A stretch of 64,000 nucleotides of DNA from Streptomyces cupreus (GTDB taxonomy: Bacteria > Actinomycetota > Actinomycetes > Streptomycetales > Streptomycetaceae): the NCBI RefSeq assembly GCF_014257025.1, contig NZ_JACMSF010000001.1, positions 62,001 through 126,000 on the forward strand, in the 5' to 3' direction. Below are positions 24,094 to 32,689 of this stretch, piece by piece (the stretch's first letter is position 1; each line of letters opens with the position of its first letter). The notes beneath the pieces were generated by a model. It saw only the letters and a list, made by a program, of their open reading frames with translations, ran no database searches and was not told the DNA's origin. The translations under genes and the position numbers were made by a program.

Positions 24094-25701
24094 ATGAAGA
24101 GACGGATCGTCATGTCCATGCTCGCCGGAGCGACCCTCCTCGCGAGCACCCTCCTCGGAACCAACCCCGCGTCCGCCCAACAAGCAGACGTCCCCGCCGA
24201 GTTCGGCTCGGACTGGCACGACCCGGTCACCGCCGCCCCGCCGGTCACCGCCCCGGACACCAGGTCCTGCCAAGTGCCCCTGGCGGAGGCGCAGTTCCGC
24301 GACTTCACGCCGTATCTGGGCACGTACACCCCGCCCGACGACTGCGGCGACCGCTGGAACAAGGTCGTGCTGCGCCTGGACGGCAAGGTCAAGGGCCGCC
24401 AGTACGACCGCCTCGGCCATGTGAGCGTGGGCGGCGTCGAGATCTTCCGTACCTCGACCCCGCAGCCCTCGCCGGACGGCATCGAATGGTCCGTCGAGAA
24501 GGACGTCACGCGCTACAGCGACACCCTCCGCGAGCGTCAGGACGTCGAGATGCTCATCGGCAATGTCGTCGATGACACCTACACCGGCATCATCGACGTG
24601 AAGGTGACCCTCACCTTCTACACCGGCAAGGTCGCCCGCACCCCCGACCGCGTCCTCCCCCTGACCGACGGCACCACCCTCACCACCCCGCGCAACAGCG
24701 AGCGCATCGTCGCCGAGGTGTACGCCACCGGATCCGGCGGAGGTTGTGAGGAGTACTGGTACCTCACGGTGCCCGACTCCGCGCCGTACTCCTGCCAGGC
24801 CGCCGACGGCCCCTACCGCGAGGTGCAGATCAGGGTGGACGGCCGACTGGCCGGCGTCGCCGCGCCGTTCCCGCACGTGTGGACCGGCGGCTGGTCCAAT
24901 CCCTTCCTCTGGTACGTCGTTCCGGGCCCGCGCGCCTTTGATGTGAAGCCGATCGAATACGACCTGACGCCGTTCGCCGGGATCCTCAACGACGGCCGAC
25001 CGCACGACGTCCAGGTCTCCGTCGCCGGACTGCCCGAGGGCCGCCCCGGCTGGAGCGCCCCCGTGAACATCCTCGTCTGGCAGGACGAGGGCCGCGCACA
25101 GGTCACCGGCGCGCTCACCGCGCACCACGACGAGGGTCTCGCCAACTCCTCGGCCCACATGCCCGGTTCGGAGCACCGGGTGGACACCGAGAGCGGGCAC
25201 CGGCTGACCGTCGCCGGATACGTCGACACCTCGCACGGCCGGGTGACGACGACCGTCCGCCGCTCGCTGGCGCACACCTCCGCCCATCGCTGGACCGACG
25301 GCGAGACCATGGACGCACTCGACGCCACCTGGCGCGACGACGAGTCGGTCACGGTCGACGGACGCGGACCGGTCAGGACGACGCGCACGCAACGGACGTA
25401 CACGATGGACGGCATCACCACGCTCGGCGCGGACGACCGGCTGCGTACCGTGCTGACCCTCGGCGACCGGGCCTCGGCCGTCACCACCGGCGACGGGCGG
25501 CGCACCGCCTGGTCGAGGCTCGACGACACCCACACCGGTGACGCGACCTGGACCGTGAACGTGCCCCGCGACCAGCGCCATGCGGTGGGCACATCCAGCG
25601 AGCGCTATCGGCTCTACGGCTCGCATGTACCCGGCGGTTGCTATGACCACTTGCTGGCCACCGAGCAGGGCGTGCTGACGGAGGACCGCGAAGTCTGCTG
25701 A
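24094..25701 (+). CDS. secreted peptide-N4-(N-acetyl-beta-glucosaminyl)asparagine amidase A-like protein
   Basis: A 535-residue exported protein: signal peptide 1-~29 (MSMLAGATLLASTLLGTNPASA). The mature part matches the PNGase A family by pattern: CQVPLAEAQFRDFTPYLGTY, PDDCGDRWNKVVLRLDGKVK, RQYDRLGHVSVGGVEIFRTS, EWSVEKDVTRYSDTL and GGWSNPFLWYVVPGPRAFD. The family releases N-glycans from glycopeptides by cleaving the amide bond to asparagine and is best known from plants and fungi. Paired cysteines suggest disulfides. The gene is divergent from the ABC exporter with 234 bases between. No sugar-uptake genes are adjacent. Confidence 0.82.
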   Translation: MKRRIVMSMLAGATLLASTLLGTNPASAQQADVPAEFGSDWHDPVTAAPPVTAPDTRSCQVPLAEAQFRDFTPYLGTYTPPDDCGDRWNKVVLRLDGKVKGRQYDRLGHVSVGGVEIFRTSTPQPSPDGIEWSVEKDVTRYSDTLRERQDVEMLIGNVVDDTYTGIIDVKVTLTFYTGKVARTPDRVLPLTDGTTLTTPRNSERIVAEVYATGSGGGCEEYWYLTVPDSAPYSCQAADGPYREVQIRVDGRLAGVAAPFPHVWTGGWSNPFLWYVVPGPRAFDVKPIEYDLTPFAGILNDGRPHDVQVSVAGLPEGRPGWSAPVNILVWQDEGRAQVTGALTAHHDEGLANSSAHMPGSEHRVDTESGHRLTVAGYVDTSHGRVTTTVRRSLAHTSAHRWTDGETMDALDATWRDDESVTVDGRGPVRTTRTQRTYTMDGITTLGADDRLRTVLTLGDRASAVTTGDGRRTAWSRLDDTHTGDATWTVNVPRDQRHAVGTSSERYRLYGSHVPGGCYDHLLATEQGVLTEDREVC

Positions 25702-25886
25702 GCCCCGTGGTGTGCGACGCGTCACGGGAGGCGTGATTTACACGGCTGCAACGCGGCGGTTTTCCCCACGATCAACAGCACGGTCAGAGTGATCGCCACG
25801 GAAATCGCTTTCCGTATTGCAGAAGTGCATCGCAGAAGTCCCGTCCCGGCTTCTGCGCGCCGCCGCTCGTCCCCCAAGGAGTGCCC

Positions 25887-27224
25887 GTGCCGCCGCCCGT
25901 CCCGTCTCTGCCGCGACGCGTCGCACGCACACTGCGTACCTCTCTCTTCGCACAGGTCACCTGCGCGCTCGTGCTCGGCATCGCCGTCGGCAAGCTGTGG
26001 CCCGGCTTCGCCGCCGAACTCCAGCCGCTCGGCGACGGGTTCACCCGGCTCATCAAGACGATCATCTCGCCGCTGGTGTTCTGCGTGGTGGTCGTCGGCA
26101 TCGCGAAGGCCGGTGACCTCAAGGCCTTCGGCCGGATCGGGCTCAAGGCGCTGATCTGGTTCGAGGTCGCGAGCACCCTCGCGCTGCTGATCGGGCTGCT
26201 CGCCGCCAACGTTGTCCAGCCCGGCTCGGGGATGAACGTCGACCCGGCGAGCCTCGACTCCTCGGCGGTGGACGCGAAGACCGGCGGCGGTTCGCTGCCG
26301 TCGACGACCGAGTTCGTCCTCAACGCGCTGCCCACCAGTTTCATCGGCGCCTTCGCCGAGAACTCTCTGCTCCAAGTCCTCATCCTGGCCTGTCTGGTGG
26401 GCGCGGCGCTGCTGCACCTCGGCCGCACCAAGGTGCCGCAGGTGCTGCCCGCCATCGAGCAGGCCCAGGAGATCATCTTCGCGATCGTCGGCTTCGTGAT
26501 GCGTCTTGCCCCGATCGCGGTGTTCGGCGCGATGGCCGTCCTGATCGGCCAGTACGGCCTCGGCGTGATCGAGACCTACGCCAAGCTGATCATCCTGTGC
26601 TACGCGGCGGCCGCGTTCTTCATCGCGCTGCTCGCCCTCGCGCTCAAGGCGCTCACCGGCCTGAGCCTGTGGAAGTTCCTGCGCTACATCCGCGAGGAGA
26701 TGCTCCTCGCGCTCGGCACCGCCTCGACCGAGTCCGTCATGCCGCGTGTGATGCAGAAGCTGCGGGGGGCCGGTGCCCGCGATGACGCCGTCGGCCTGGT
26801 GCTGCCCACCGGCTACTCCTTCAACCTCGACGGCGCCTCGCTCTATCTGTCCATCGGCACGCTGTTCATCGCCCAGGCCGTGGGCGTCGACCTCAGTCTC
26901 GGCCAGCAGATCACCGTGGTCCTGGTGCTGATGCTGACCAGCAAGGGCATGGCGGGCATCCCCGGTTCGGCCTTCCTCGCCCTGTCCGCCACCGCTTCCT
27001 CGCTCGGCGCGATCCCGGCCGGCGCCGTCGCCCTGCTGCTGGGCGTGGACCGGATCATGGACTCGATGCGCGTGGTGACGAACCTGCTCGGCAACTGCGT
27101 CGCCGTGTTCGCGGTGTCCCGGTGGGAGGGGGCGCTGGACATGGACAAGGCGAAGAAGGTGCTGGACGGGGAGGAACCCGTACCGGCGCAGACAGCCAAG
27201 GAGCCCGTCTCCGAGGCCAGTTGA
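25887..27224 (+). CDS. dctA: dicarboxylate:cation symporter
   Basis: A 445-residue DAACS-family carrier with about eight membrane segments and re-entrant loops. Family signatures: FTRLIKTIISPLVFCVVVVG near the N-terminus, LGTASTESVMPRVMQKL (first re-entrant loop), PTGYSFNLDGASLYLSIG (DctA-type NLDG motif) and SKGMAGIPGSAFLAL, VDRIMDSMRVVTNLLGN at the C-terminal substrate site. It likely imports C4-dicarboxylates (succinate, fumarate, malate) with protons or sodium. GTG 25887 has AAGGAG at good spacing; a GTG six bases earlier lies on the ribosome site itself. A perfect hairpin follows the stop. Confidence 0.92.
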   Translation: MPPPVPSLPRRVARTLRTSLFAQVTCALVLGIAVGKLWPGFAAELQPLGDGFTRLIKTIISPLVFCVVVVGIAKAGDLKAFGRIGLKALIWFEVASTLALLIGLLAANVVQPGSGMNVDPASLDSSAVDAKTGGGSLPSTTEFVLNALPTSFIGAFAENSLLQVLILACLVGAALLHLGRTKVPQVLPAIEQAQEIIFAIVGFVMRLAPIAVFGAMAVLIGQYGLGVIETYAKLIILCYAAAAFFIALLALALKALTGLSLWKFLRYIREEMLLALGTASTESVMPRVMQKLRGAGARDDAVGLVLPTGYSFNLDGASLYLSIGTLFIAQAVGVDLSLGQQITVVLVLMLTSKGMAGIPGSAFLALSATASSLGAIPAGAVALLLGVDRIMDSMRVVTNLLGNCVAVFAVSRWEGALDMDKAKKVLDGEEPVPAQTAKEPVSEAS

Positions 27225-27227
27225 CGA

Positions 27228-27262
27228 GCGTACGGCCGCCACCCGGAGTGGCGGCCGTACGC
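27228..27262. terminator. perfect 15-bp hairpin between convergent genes
   Basis: Arms 27228-27242 and 27248-27262 are exact reverse complements (GCGTACGGCCGCCAC and its partner) with a five-base loop. It lies three bases after the dctA stop and four before the aldo/keto reductase stop, so it can end transcription from both sides. There is no U-tract, as usual in streptomycetes. Confidence 0.88.
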
Positions 27263-27266
27263 CGGC

Positions 27267-28349
27267 TCAGTACCGGACATCACTCTGCAGCAGCGGCGGA
27301 TACACCATCGACGTCTCCCCGTCGACCGTCGCCCCCGCGAACTGCAGCATCGCGCTGAGCGAACCATGCATGGGCGCCGGATAGTTCAGCTCCGGCGCCG
27401 ACACCTTGTCCAGCGTGTCGAGCTGTTCCGGCGTCAGCCGCACCTCCAGCCCCGCGAGGTTGGATTCCAGATGCTCCACCCGCCGGGCCCCGACGATCGG
27501 TACGACCGTCCCCGCCCGCGCCCGCAGCCATGCCAGCGACACCGCCGCCGACGAGGTCCCCCACTCGTCCGCGATCGCGGCGACGGCGTCGATCACCTCG
27601 TACTCCCGCTCGCTGGGGCCGCCGACGAAGGCCGCGCGGGCGGAGTCGGTGACCTGGGTGCCGCGTCGGTACTTGCCGGAGAGGAAGCCGTTCTTCAGCG
27701 GGCTCCACGGCACCAGCGCCATGCCCTGGTCCTGGGCCAGCGGGGCGAGTTCGCCCTCGACGGTGCGGGCCAGTAGGGAGTACTCGACCTGGAGGGCGAT
27801 CAGCGGGGTCCAGCCCTTGAGTTGTGCCATGGTCTGGGCCTGGGCGGTGAGCCAGGCGGGGGTGTTGGAGAAGCCGATGTAGCGGATCTTGCCGGCGCGC
27901 ACGAGGTCGTCCAGGGTGCGCAGGGTCTCCTCGATCGGGGTGTGGCGGTCCCAGTTGTGCAGCCAGTACAGGTCGAGATGGTCGGTGCGCAGTCGGCGCA
28001 GCGTCTCGTGGAGCTGGGCGATGATCGACGCGCGGCCCGCGCCGCCGCCGTTGGGGTCGCCGGGGAAGAGGTTGCCGAAGAACTTCGAGGCCAGGACGAC
28101 GTGCTCGCGCCGGCCCGGACGCGCGGCGAACCAGTCGCCCAGGATCTTCTCCGAGTGGCCGTTGGTGTAGAAGTTCGCGGTGTCGATGAAGTTCCCGCCA
28201 TGGTCGAGGTAGGTCGCGAGGATCTTCTCGGACTCCTCGACGCTGCATCCGGCGGCGCCGGGATCCTCGCCGAAGGTCATGGCGCCGAGGGCGAAGGGGC
28301 TGACGCGGAGGCCGGAGCGGCCGAGGGTGACATAGTTATCGAGCGGCAT
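27267..28349 (-). CDS. aldo/keto reductase
   Basis: A 360-residue (beta/alpha)8 NADPH-dependent oxidoreductase. Catalytic tetrad: Asp and Tyr in NFIDTANFYTNGHSEKILG (~53-62), Lys in VLASKFFGN (~89) and His in LDLYWLHNWD (~130). Coenzyme regions: GFSNTPAW, ALQVEYSLL, PWSPLKNGFLSGKYRRG and PIVGARRVEHLESNLAGLEV. AAGGAG precedes the ATG. It is divergent from an AraC-type regulator, which probably controls it. Substrate unknown, probably a carbonyl compound. Confidence 0.92.
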   Translation of the reverse strand: MPLDNYVTLGRSGLRVSPFALGAMTFGEDPGAAGCSVEESEKILATYLDHGGNFIDTANFYTNGHSEKILGDWFAARPGRREHVVLASKFFGNLFPGDPNGGGAGRASIIAQLHETLRRLRTDHLDLYWLHNWDRHTPIEETLRTLDDLVRAGKIRYIGFSNTPAWLTAQAQTMAQLKGWTPLIALQVEYSLLARTVEGELAPLAQDQGMALVPWSPLKNGFLSGKYRRGTQVTDSARAAFVGGPSEREYEVIDAVAAIADEWGTSSAAVSLAWLRARAGTVVPIVGARRVEHLESNLAGLEVRLTPEQLDTLDKVSAPELNYPAPMHGSLSAMLQFAGATVDGETSMVYPPLLQSDVRY

Positions 28350-28490
28350 GATCGTGCTCCTTCGATGGTGGAACGGACATCACCATGGAAGCGCTGAATC
28401 GCAGGTCAGCGGTAGAACGATCCGCCTGAGCTCTTGCACGATCCTCCCGATCTGGCTCGGATTGGGCTCGTCGGACCAATACAGTGAAGT

Positions 28491-29390
28491 GTGCGCACAG
28501 CAGAAGGCCTCCTCGACGAGATCCGCGGCATCATCGCGACCCACGCCGGCCCGGACCCGCACACCCCGGTCCCCGGGCTGCTGCTGTCCCGGGTGGAGAC
28601 GTCGGAGCCGGACTACTCGCTGACCGAGCCGCTGCTGGTCGTGATGGCGCAGGGCGGCAAGCGCCTCATGCTCGGCGAGCAGGTGCACGAGTACCGGGCG
28701 GGGCAGTGCCTGGTGGTCACCGCGGATCTGCCGGTCACCGGTCACTTCATGGGCGCGAGCCGACAGATGCCGGCGCTCGGCATGGGGCTGGTGCTGCGCC
28801 CGGCCGCCGTGGCCCCGCTGCTGCTGGAGACACCCCCGGCACCCCGGGTGTCCCCGCCCGCGCTCGCCACCGGCGACGCCGGAGTCGACCTGCTCGATGC
28901 CGTGGCCCGCCTGCTACGACTCCTCGACCACCCGACGGACGTGCCCGTCCTGGCCCCGCTGATCGAGCGGGAGATCATCTGGCGGCTGCTCACCGGCCCC
29001 TACGGCGCGATGGTCCGCCAGATCGGCCGGGCCGACAGCGCACTGGCCTACGTCGTCCGGGCCATCCGCTGGATCCGCGAGAACTACGCCGAACCGATGC
29101 GCATCGAGGAGCTCGCCCGGCTCACCGGGATGAGCACCTCGGCCTTCCACCGCAACTTCCGTGCCGTCACGGCGATGAGCCCGCTGCAGTTCCAAAAGCG
29201 CATCCGCCTCCAGGAGGCCCGTTCGCTGCTGGTCGCCCGCCCGGGCGATGTCGCCGGGGTCGGGCATCTCGTCGGCTACGACAGCCCCTCGCAGTTCAAC
29301 CGTGAGTACCGCCGCCTGTTCGGCGTACCGCCCGGCCAGGACGCCGCCCGCCTGCGCGCGGCCACTACGCCCGTACGGCAGTTGCCCTGA
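28491..29390 (+). CDS. AraC-family transcriptional regulator
   Basis: A 299-residue regulator with an AraC_N-type effector domain at ~25-180 (LLVVMAQGGKRLMLGEQVHE; AGQCLVVTADLPVTGHF) and two C-terminal HTH motifs: MRIEELARLTGMSTSAFHRN and VAGVGHLVGYDSPSQFNREY, RRLFGVPP. The GTG start has no visible ribosome site and a TACAGT -10-like element ends five bases before it, so the mRNA may be leaderless. Divergent position indicates control of the aldo/keto reductase and of itself. Confidence 0.9.
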   Translation: MRTAEGLLDEIRGIIATHAGPDPHTPVPGLLLSRVETSEPDYSLTEPLLVVMAQGGKRLMLGEQVHEYRAGQCLVVTADLPVTGHFMGASRQMPALGMGLVLRPAAVAPLLLETPPAPRVSPPALATGDAGVDLLDAVARLLRLLDHPTDVPVLAPLIEREIIWRLLTGPYGAMVRQIGRADSALAYVVRAIRWIRENYAEPMRIEELARLTGMSTSAFHRNFRAVTAMSPLQFQKRIRLQEARSLLVARPGDVAGVGHLVGYDSPSQFNREYRRLFGVPPGQDAARLRAATTPVRQLP

Positions 29391-29425
29391 CCCTCAGCAG
29401 GCCCCGCCCGTACCGCAGTTGACGC

Positions 29426-29887
29426 TCAGCAACCCGGTCCGCCGTCCACCAGGGTGTCCAGCAGCCCGCCGAGCACCTCGCGCTGGTCGTCCGTGAGCGG
29501 CGCGAGGATCTCCTGAGCCGCCGACCTGCGTGCCCCGTGCAACTGCTGTAGCGCCTTGAGTCCGTCCTCGGTGAGCTCGATCCGGATCACCCGTCGGTTC
29601 GTCGGATCCGGCACCCGGCGCACCTTGCCGCTCGCCTCCAGCCCGTCGACCAGCGAGGTGACTGCTCGCGGGACCACTTCCAGACGCTCGGCGAGGTCGG
29701 CCATCCTCGGCGGCGAGGGGTAGTGCGCGAGGGTGCGCAGCAGCCGGGACTGGGCCGGGGTGACGCCCAGCCCTGACTGCTCGATGTGCCGCTTCTGGAT
29801 CCGGTGCACACGCCGGGTGAACCGCAGCAGTTGCTCGGCGAGCGCGCCGTCGGGATCGGGGGTGCCCACGGGATCGGGGGTGGTCAT
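29426..29887 (-). CDS. MarR-family transcriptional regulator
   Basis: A 153-residue winged-helix repressor: LGVTPAQSRLLRTLAHYPSP, RMADLAERLEVVPRAVTSLV (recognition helix), DGLEASGKVRRVPDPTNRRV (wing with the conserved D-x-R-like turn) and a dimerisation helix at each end. It is divergent from the ABC exporter starting at 29980; a perfect inverted repeat lies between. By analogy a small toxic ligand would relieve repression of the exporter. Confidence 0.92.
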   Translation of the reverse strand: MTTPDPVGTPDPDGALAEQLLRFTRRVHRIQKRHIEQSGLGVTPAQSRLLRTLAHYPSPPRMADLAERLEVVPRAVTSLVDGLEASGKVRRVPDPTNRRVIRIELTEDGLKALQQLHGARRSAAQEILAPLTDDQREVLGGLLDTLVDGGPGC

Positions 29888-29908
29888 GCGGGAACAATAT
29901 CAGGACCA

Positions 29909-29939
29909 AGCTCATTGTGAGCATAGGTAACAATGAGCT
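29909..29939. promoter_or_regulatory. inverted-repeat operator and promoter between marR-type gene and exporter
   Basis: AGCTCATTGT (29909-29918) and ACAATGAGCT (29930-29939) are perfect 10-base inverted repeats separated by 11 bases. A promoter-like pair TTGTGA (29915-29920) and TAAGCT (29939-29944), spaced 18 bases, overlaps it and points toward the exporter. A repressor bound here would block RNA polymerase. The assignment to the adjacent MarR protein is inference from position. Confidence 0.75.
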
Positions 29940-29979
29940 AAGCTCCGTCAGTCCCGTCCTCACCCCTCCGTAGGAGCCC

Positions 29980-31782
29980 ATGCATCCCGATCACGAACCC
30001 GCCTGGACACCGCCGGCCGATGCCGAAGAGCAGCCCCGGCAGGTGCGCCGCATCCTGCGTCTGTTCCGTCCCTACCGCGGCCGCCTCGCCGTCGTCGGCC
30101 TGCTGGTCGGCGCCGCCTCGCTGGTGTCCGTCGCCACCCCTTTCCTGCTGAAGGCGATCCTCGACGTCGCCATCCCCGAGGGCCGCACCGGGCTGCTCAG
30201 CCTGCTCGCCCTGGGCATGATCCTCAGCGCCGTGCTCACCAGCGTCTTCGGCGTCCTGCAGACCCTGATCTCCACCACCGTCGGCCAGCGCGTCATGCAC
30301 GACCTGCGCACCGCCGTCTACGGCCGCCTCCAGCGCATGTCGCTCGCCTTCTTCACCCGGACCCGCACCGGCGAGGTGCAGTCCCGCATCGCGAACGACA
30401 TCGGCGGCATGCAGGCCACCGTCACCTCCACCGCCACCTCGCTGGTCGCCAACTTCACCAGCGTGGTCGCCACGATCATCGCGATGCTCGTCCTCGACTG
30501 GCGGCTGACGGCTGTCTCGCTGCTGCTGCTCCCGGTGTTCGTGTGGATCAGCCGCCGGGTCGGCAACGAACGCAAGAGGATCACCACCCAGCGCCAGAAG
30601 CAGATGGCCGCGATGGCCGCCACGGTCACCGAGTCGCTCTCCGTCAGCGGCATCCTGCTGGGCCGCACGATGGGCCGCTCCGACTCCCTCACCCAGTCCT
30701 TCGCGGTGGAGTCCGAGGGACTCGTCGACCTGGAAGTGCGCTCCAACATGGCAGGACGCTGGCGCATGGCCGTGATCACGATCGTCATGGCCGCGATGCC
30801 CGCCGTCATCTACTGGACCGCCGGCCTCGCCCTCCAGATGGGCGGCCCCGAGGTCTCCATCGGCACCATCGTCGCCTTCGTCTCGCTCCAACAGGGCCTG
30901 TTCCGCCCGGCCGTCAGCCTGCTCGGCACCGGCGTCCAGATCCAGGCCTCGCTCGCCCTGTTCCAGCGCATCTTCGAGTACCTCGACCTGCCCATCGACA
31001 TCAACGAACCCCAACACCCGGTCCACCTCGACAAGATCAGGGGCGAGGTCCGCTTCGAGAACGTCGAGTTCCGCTACGACGGTGAAGGCGCCCCCATCCT
31101 CGACGGCGTCGACATCACCGTGCCCGCCGGCGGCTCTCTCGCGGTCGTCGGCCCGACCGGCGCCGGCAAGTCCACGCTCGGCCATCTGGTGCCGCGGCTG
31201 TACGACGTGACCGGCGGCCGGGTCACCCTCGACGGGGTCGACGTGCGCGACCTGGACTTCGACACCCTGGCCCGGGCGGTCGGCGTCGTCTCGCAGGAGA
31301 CGTACCTCTTCCACGCCTCGGTCGCCGACAACCTGCGCTTCGCCAAGCCGGACGCCAGCGACGAGGAGCTCCACGAGGCGGCGAAGGCGGCGCAGATCCA
31401 CGACCACATCGCGTCACTGCCCGAGGGCTACGACACCGTGGTCGGCGAGCGCGGTTACCGCTTCTCCGGCGGCGAGAAGCAGCGTCTGGCCATCGCCCGC
31501 ACCATCCTGCGCGACCCGCCGGTGCTGATCCTCGACGAGGCGACCAGCGCCCTGGACACCCGTACCGAACGGGCGGTGCAGGAAGCCATCGACGCGCTTT
31601 CGGCCGACCGCACCACGCTCACCATCGCGCACCGTCTGTCCACCATTCGGGGCGCCGACCAGATCGTGGTCCTGGACTCCGGGCGGACCGCCGAACGCGG
31701 CACGCACGAGGAACTGTTGGAGCGGGACGGACGGTATGCGGCGCTGGTCCGCCGGGACGCCCGACTGGAGCCGACAAGATGA
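29980..31782 (+). CDS. ABC exporter half-transporter (homodimer type)
   Basis: A 600-residue permease/ATPase fusion. Six membrane segments at ~35-310 (LAVVGLLVGAASLVSVATP; MAVITIVMAAMPAVIYWTAG). The ATPase is complete: Walker A VVGPTGAGKSTLGHL (~390), Q-loop VVSQETYLFH, signature RFSGGEKQRLAIAR (S-G-G present), Walker B VLILDEATSALDT, H-loop TIAHRLSTIR. Unlike the exporter pair at 20-24 kb, this one has no degenerate motifs and no partner gene, so it should work as a homodimer. TAGGAG precedes the ATG. Likely regulated by the divergent MarR protein; a drug or toxic-compound exporter is the best guess. Confidence 0.93.
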   Translation: MHPDHEPAWTPPADAEEQPRQVRRILRLFRPYRGRLAVVGLLVGAASLVSVATPFLLKAILDVAIPEGRTGLLSLLALGMILSAVLTSVFGVLQTLISTTVGQRVMHDLRTAVYGRLQRMSLAFFTRTRTGEVQSRIANDIGGMQATVTSTATSLVANFTSVVATIIAMLVLDWRLTAVSLLLLPVFVWISRRVGNERKRITTQRQKQMAAMAATVTESLSVSGILLGRTMGRSDSLTQSFAVESEGLVDLEVRSNMAGRWRMAVITIVMAAMPAVIYWTAGLALQMGGPEVSIGTIVAFVSLQQGLFRPAVSLLGTGVQIQASLALFQRIFEYLDLPIDINEPQHPVHLDKIRGEVRFENVEFRYDGEGAPILDGVDITVPAGGSLAVVGPTGAGKSTLGHLVPRLYDVTGGRVTLDGVDVRDLDFDTLARAVGVVSQETYLFHASVADNLRFAKPDASDEELHEAAKAAQIHDHIASLPEGYDTVVGERGYRFSGGEKQRLAIARTILRDPPVLILDEATSALDTRTERAVQEAIDALSADRTTLTIAHRLSTIRGADQIVVLDSGRTAERGTHEELLERDGRYAALVRRDARLEPTR

Positions 31783-31825
31783 AGATATGCCGGGTTTATG
31801 AGCTTTAGCGGGTTACCGTGCCCGC

Positions 31826-32677
31826 ATGCACATGAACACTCCGTCACGGAACACGATTCGACTGACGCGCCGGGGCCGAATCGCCCTCATCGCGACCGGG
31901 GCCGTCGTGGCCGGCACCGCCGTGGCGGTGCCGCTGCTGAGCCTGGGCAGCGAGGGCGAGGAGAAGCCCACCACCCTGGTGATCCCCGAGGGCCGGCGGT
32001 CCGGCCAGGTCTACGAGGCCGTCGACAAGGCGCTCGCCCTGCCCGCGGGCACCACCAAGAAGTCCCTGGCCAAGGCGAATCTGAAGCTGCCGAACGACGC
32101 CGAGGGCAACCCGGAGGGCTACCTCTTCCCGGCGACATACCCCCTGGAACAGAACGGCAAGAAGACGACGCCCGAGCAGCTGCTGTCATCCATGGTCGAC
32201 ACCGCCAACAAGACGTTCAACGGCGCCCCGATCGCCGCGGGCGCCCAGCGCAACGCCATGAACGTCTATCAGGCGGTCACCATCGCGAGCATCATCCAGG
32301 CCGAGGCGGCCACCAAGGCCGACATGGGCAAGGTGGCCCGGGTCCTCTTCAACCGGCTGGAGCGCGGTATGCCGCTCCAGATGGACTCCACCCTCAACTA
32401 CGCCCTCAACCGCTCGACACTGAAGACCACGGCGGCCGACACCCGGATCGACAGCCCCTACAACTCGTACCAGCGCATGGGGCTGCCTCCGACCCCGATC
32501 GGCAACCCGGGCGAGGACGCGGTGCGCGCCGCGATCAGCCCCACCCCGGGCGACTGGCTGTACTTCGTCACGGTCAAGCCCGGCGACACCCGCTTCACCG
32601 CCGACTATGCCGAGCACCAGCGCAATGTCGCCGAGTTCAACCGCAATCAGCGCAGCTCGTCGCCGAAGGCGAAGTGA
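31826..32677 (+). CDS. MltG/YceG-like endolytic murein transglycosylase homologue
   Basis: A 283-residue protein with one N-terminal membrane anchor (IALIATGAVVAGTAVAVPLL, ~18-38) and a YceG-like domain outside. Signature parts: NPEGYLFPATYPL, VTIASIIQAEAATKADMGKV with the family's catalytic Glu, ARVLFNRLERGMPLQMDSTL, SPYNSYQRMGLPPTPIGNPG and AISPTPGDWLYFVT. MltG cuts nascent glycan strands and limits their length. It is shorter than the housekeeping MltG and not beside aroE/ruvX, so it is probably a paralogue. Start could be the second Met (31832). Confidence 0.88.
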   Translation: MHMNTPSRNTIRLTRRGRIALIATGAVVAGTAVAVPLLSLGSEGEEKPTTLVIPEGRRSGQVYEAVDKALALPAGTTKKSLAKANLKLPNDAEGNPEGYLFPATYPLEQNGKKTTPEQLLSSMVDTANKTFNGAPIAAGAQRNAMNVYQAVTIASIIQAEAATKADMGKVARVLFNRLERGMPLQMDSTLNYALNRSTLKTTAADTRIDSPYNSYQRMGLPPTPIGNPGEDAVRAAISPTPGDWLYFVTVKPGDTRFTADYAEHQRNVAEFNRNQRSSSPKAK

Positions 32678-32689
32678 CCGGGCGGGACA

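Noticed and set aside
23860..25725. N-terminal extension of the 660-residue exporter to 25725
   Set aside because: This part is antisense to the PNGase A-like gene; the ATG at 23859 gives the natural exporter N-terminus.
25704..25728. CCCGTG...CACGGG inverted repeat after the PNGase-like gene
   Set aside because: Only six paired bases with a long loop; too weak to call a terminator.
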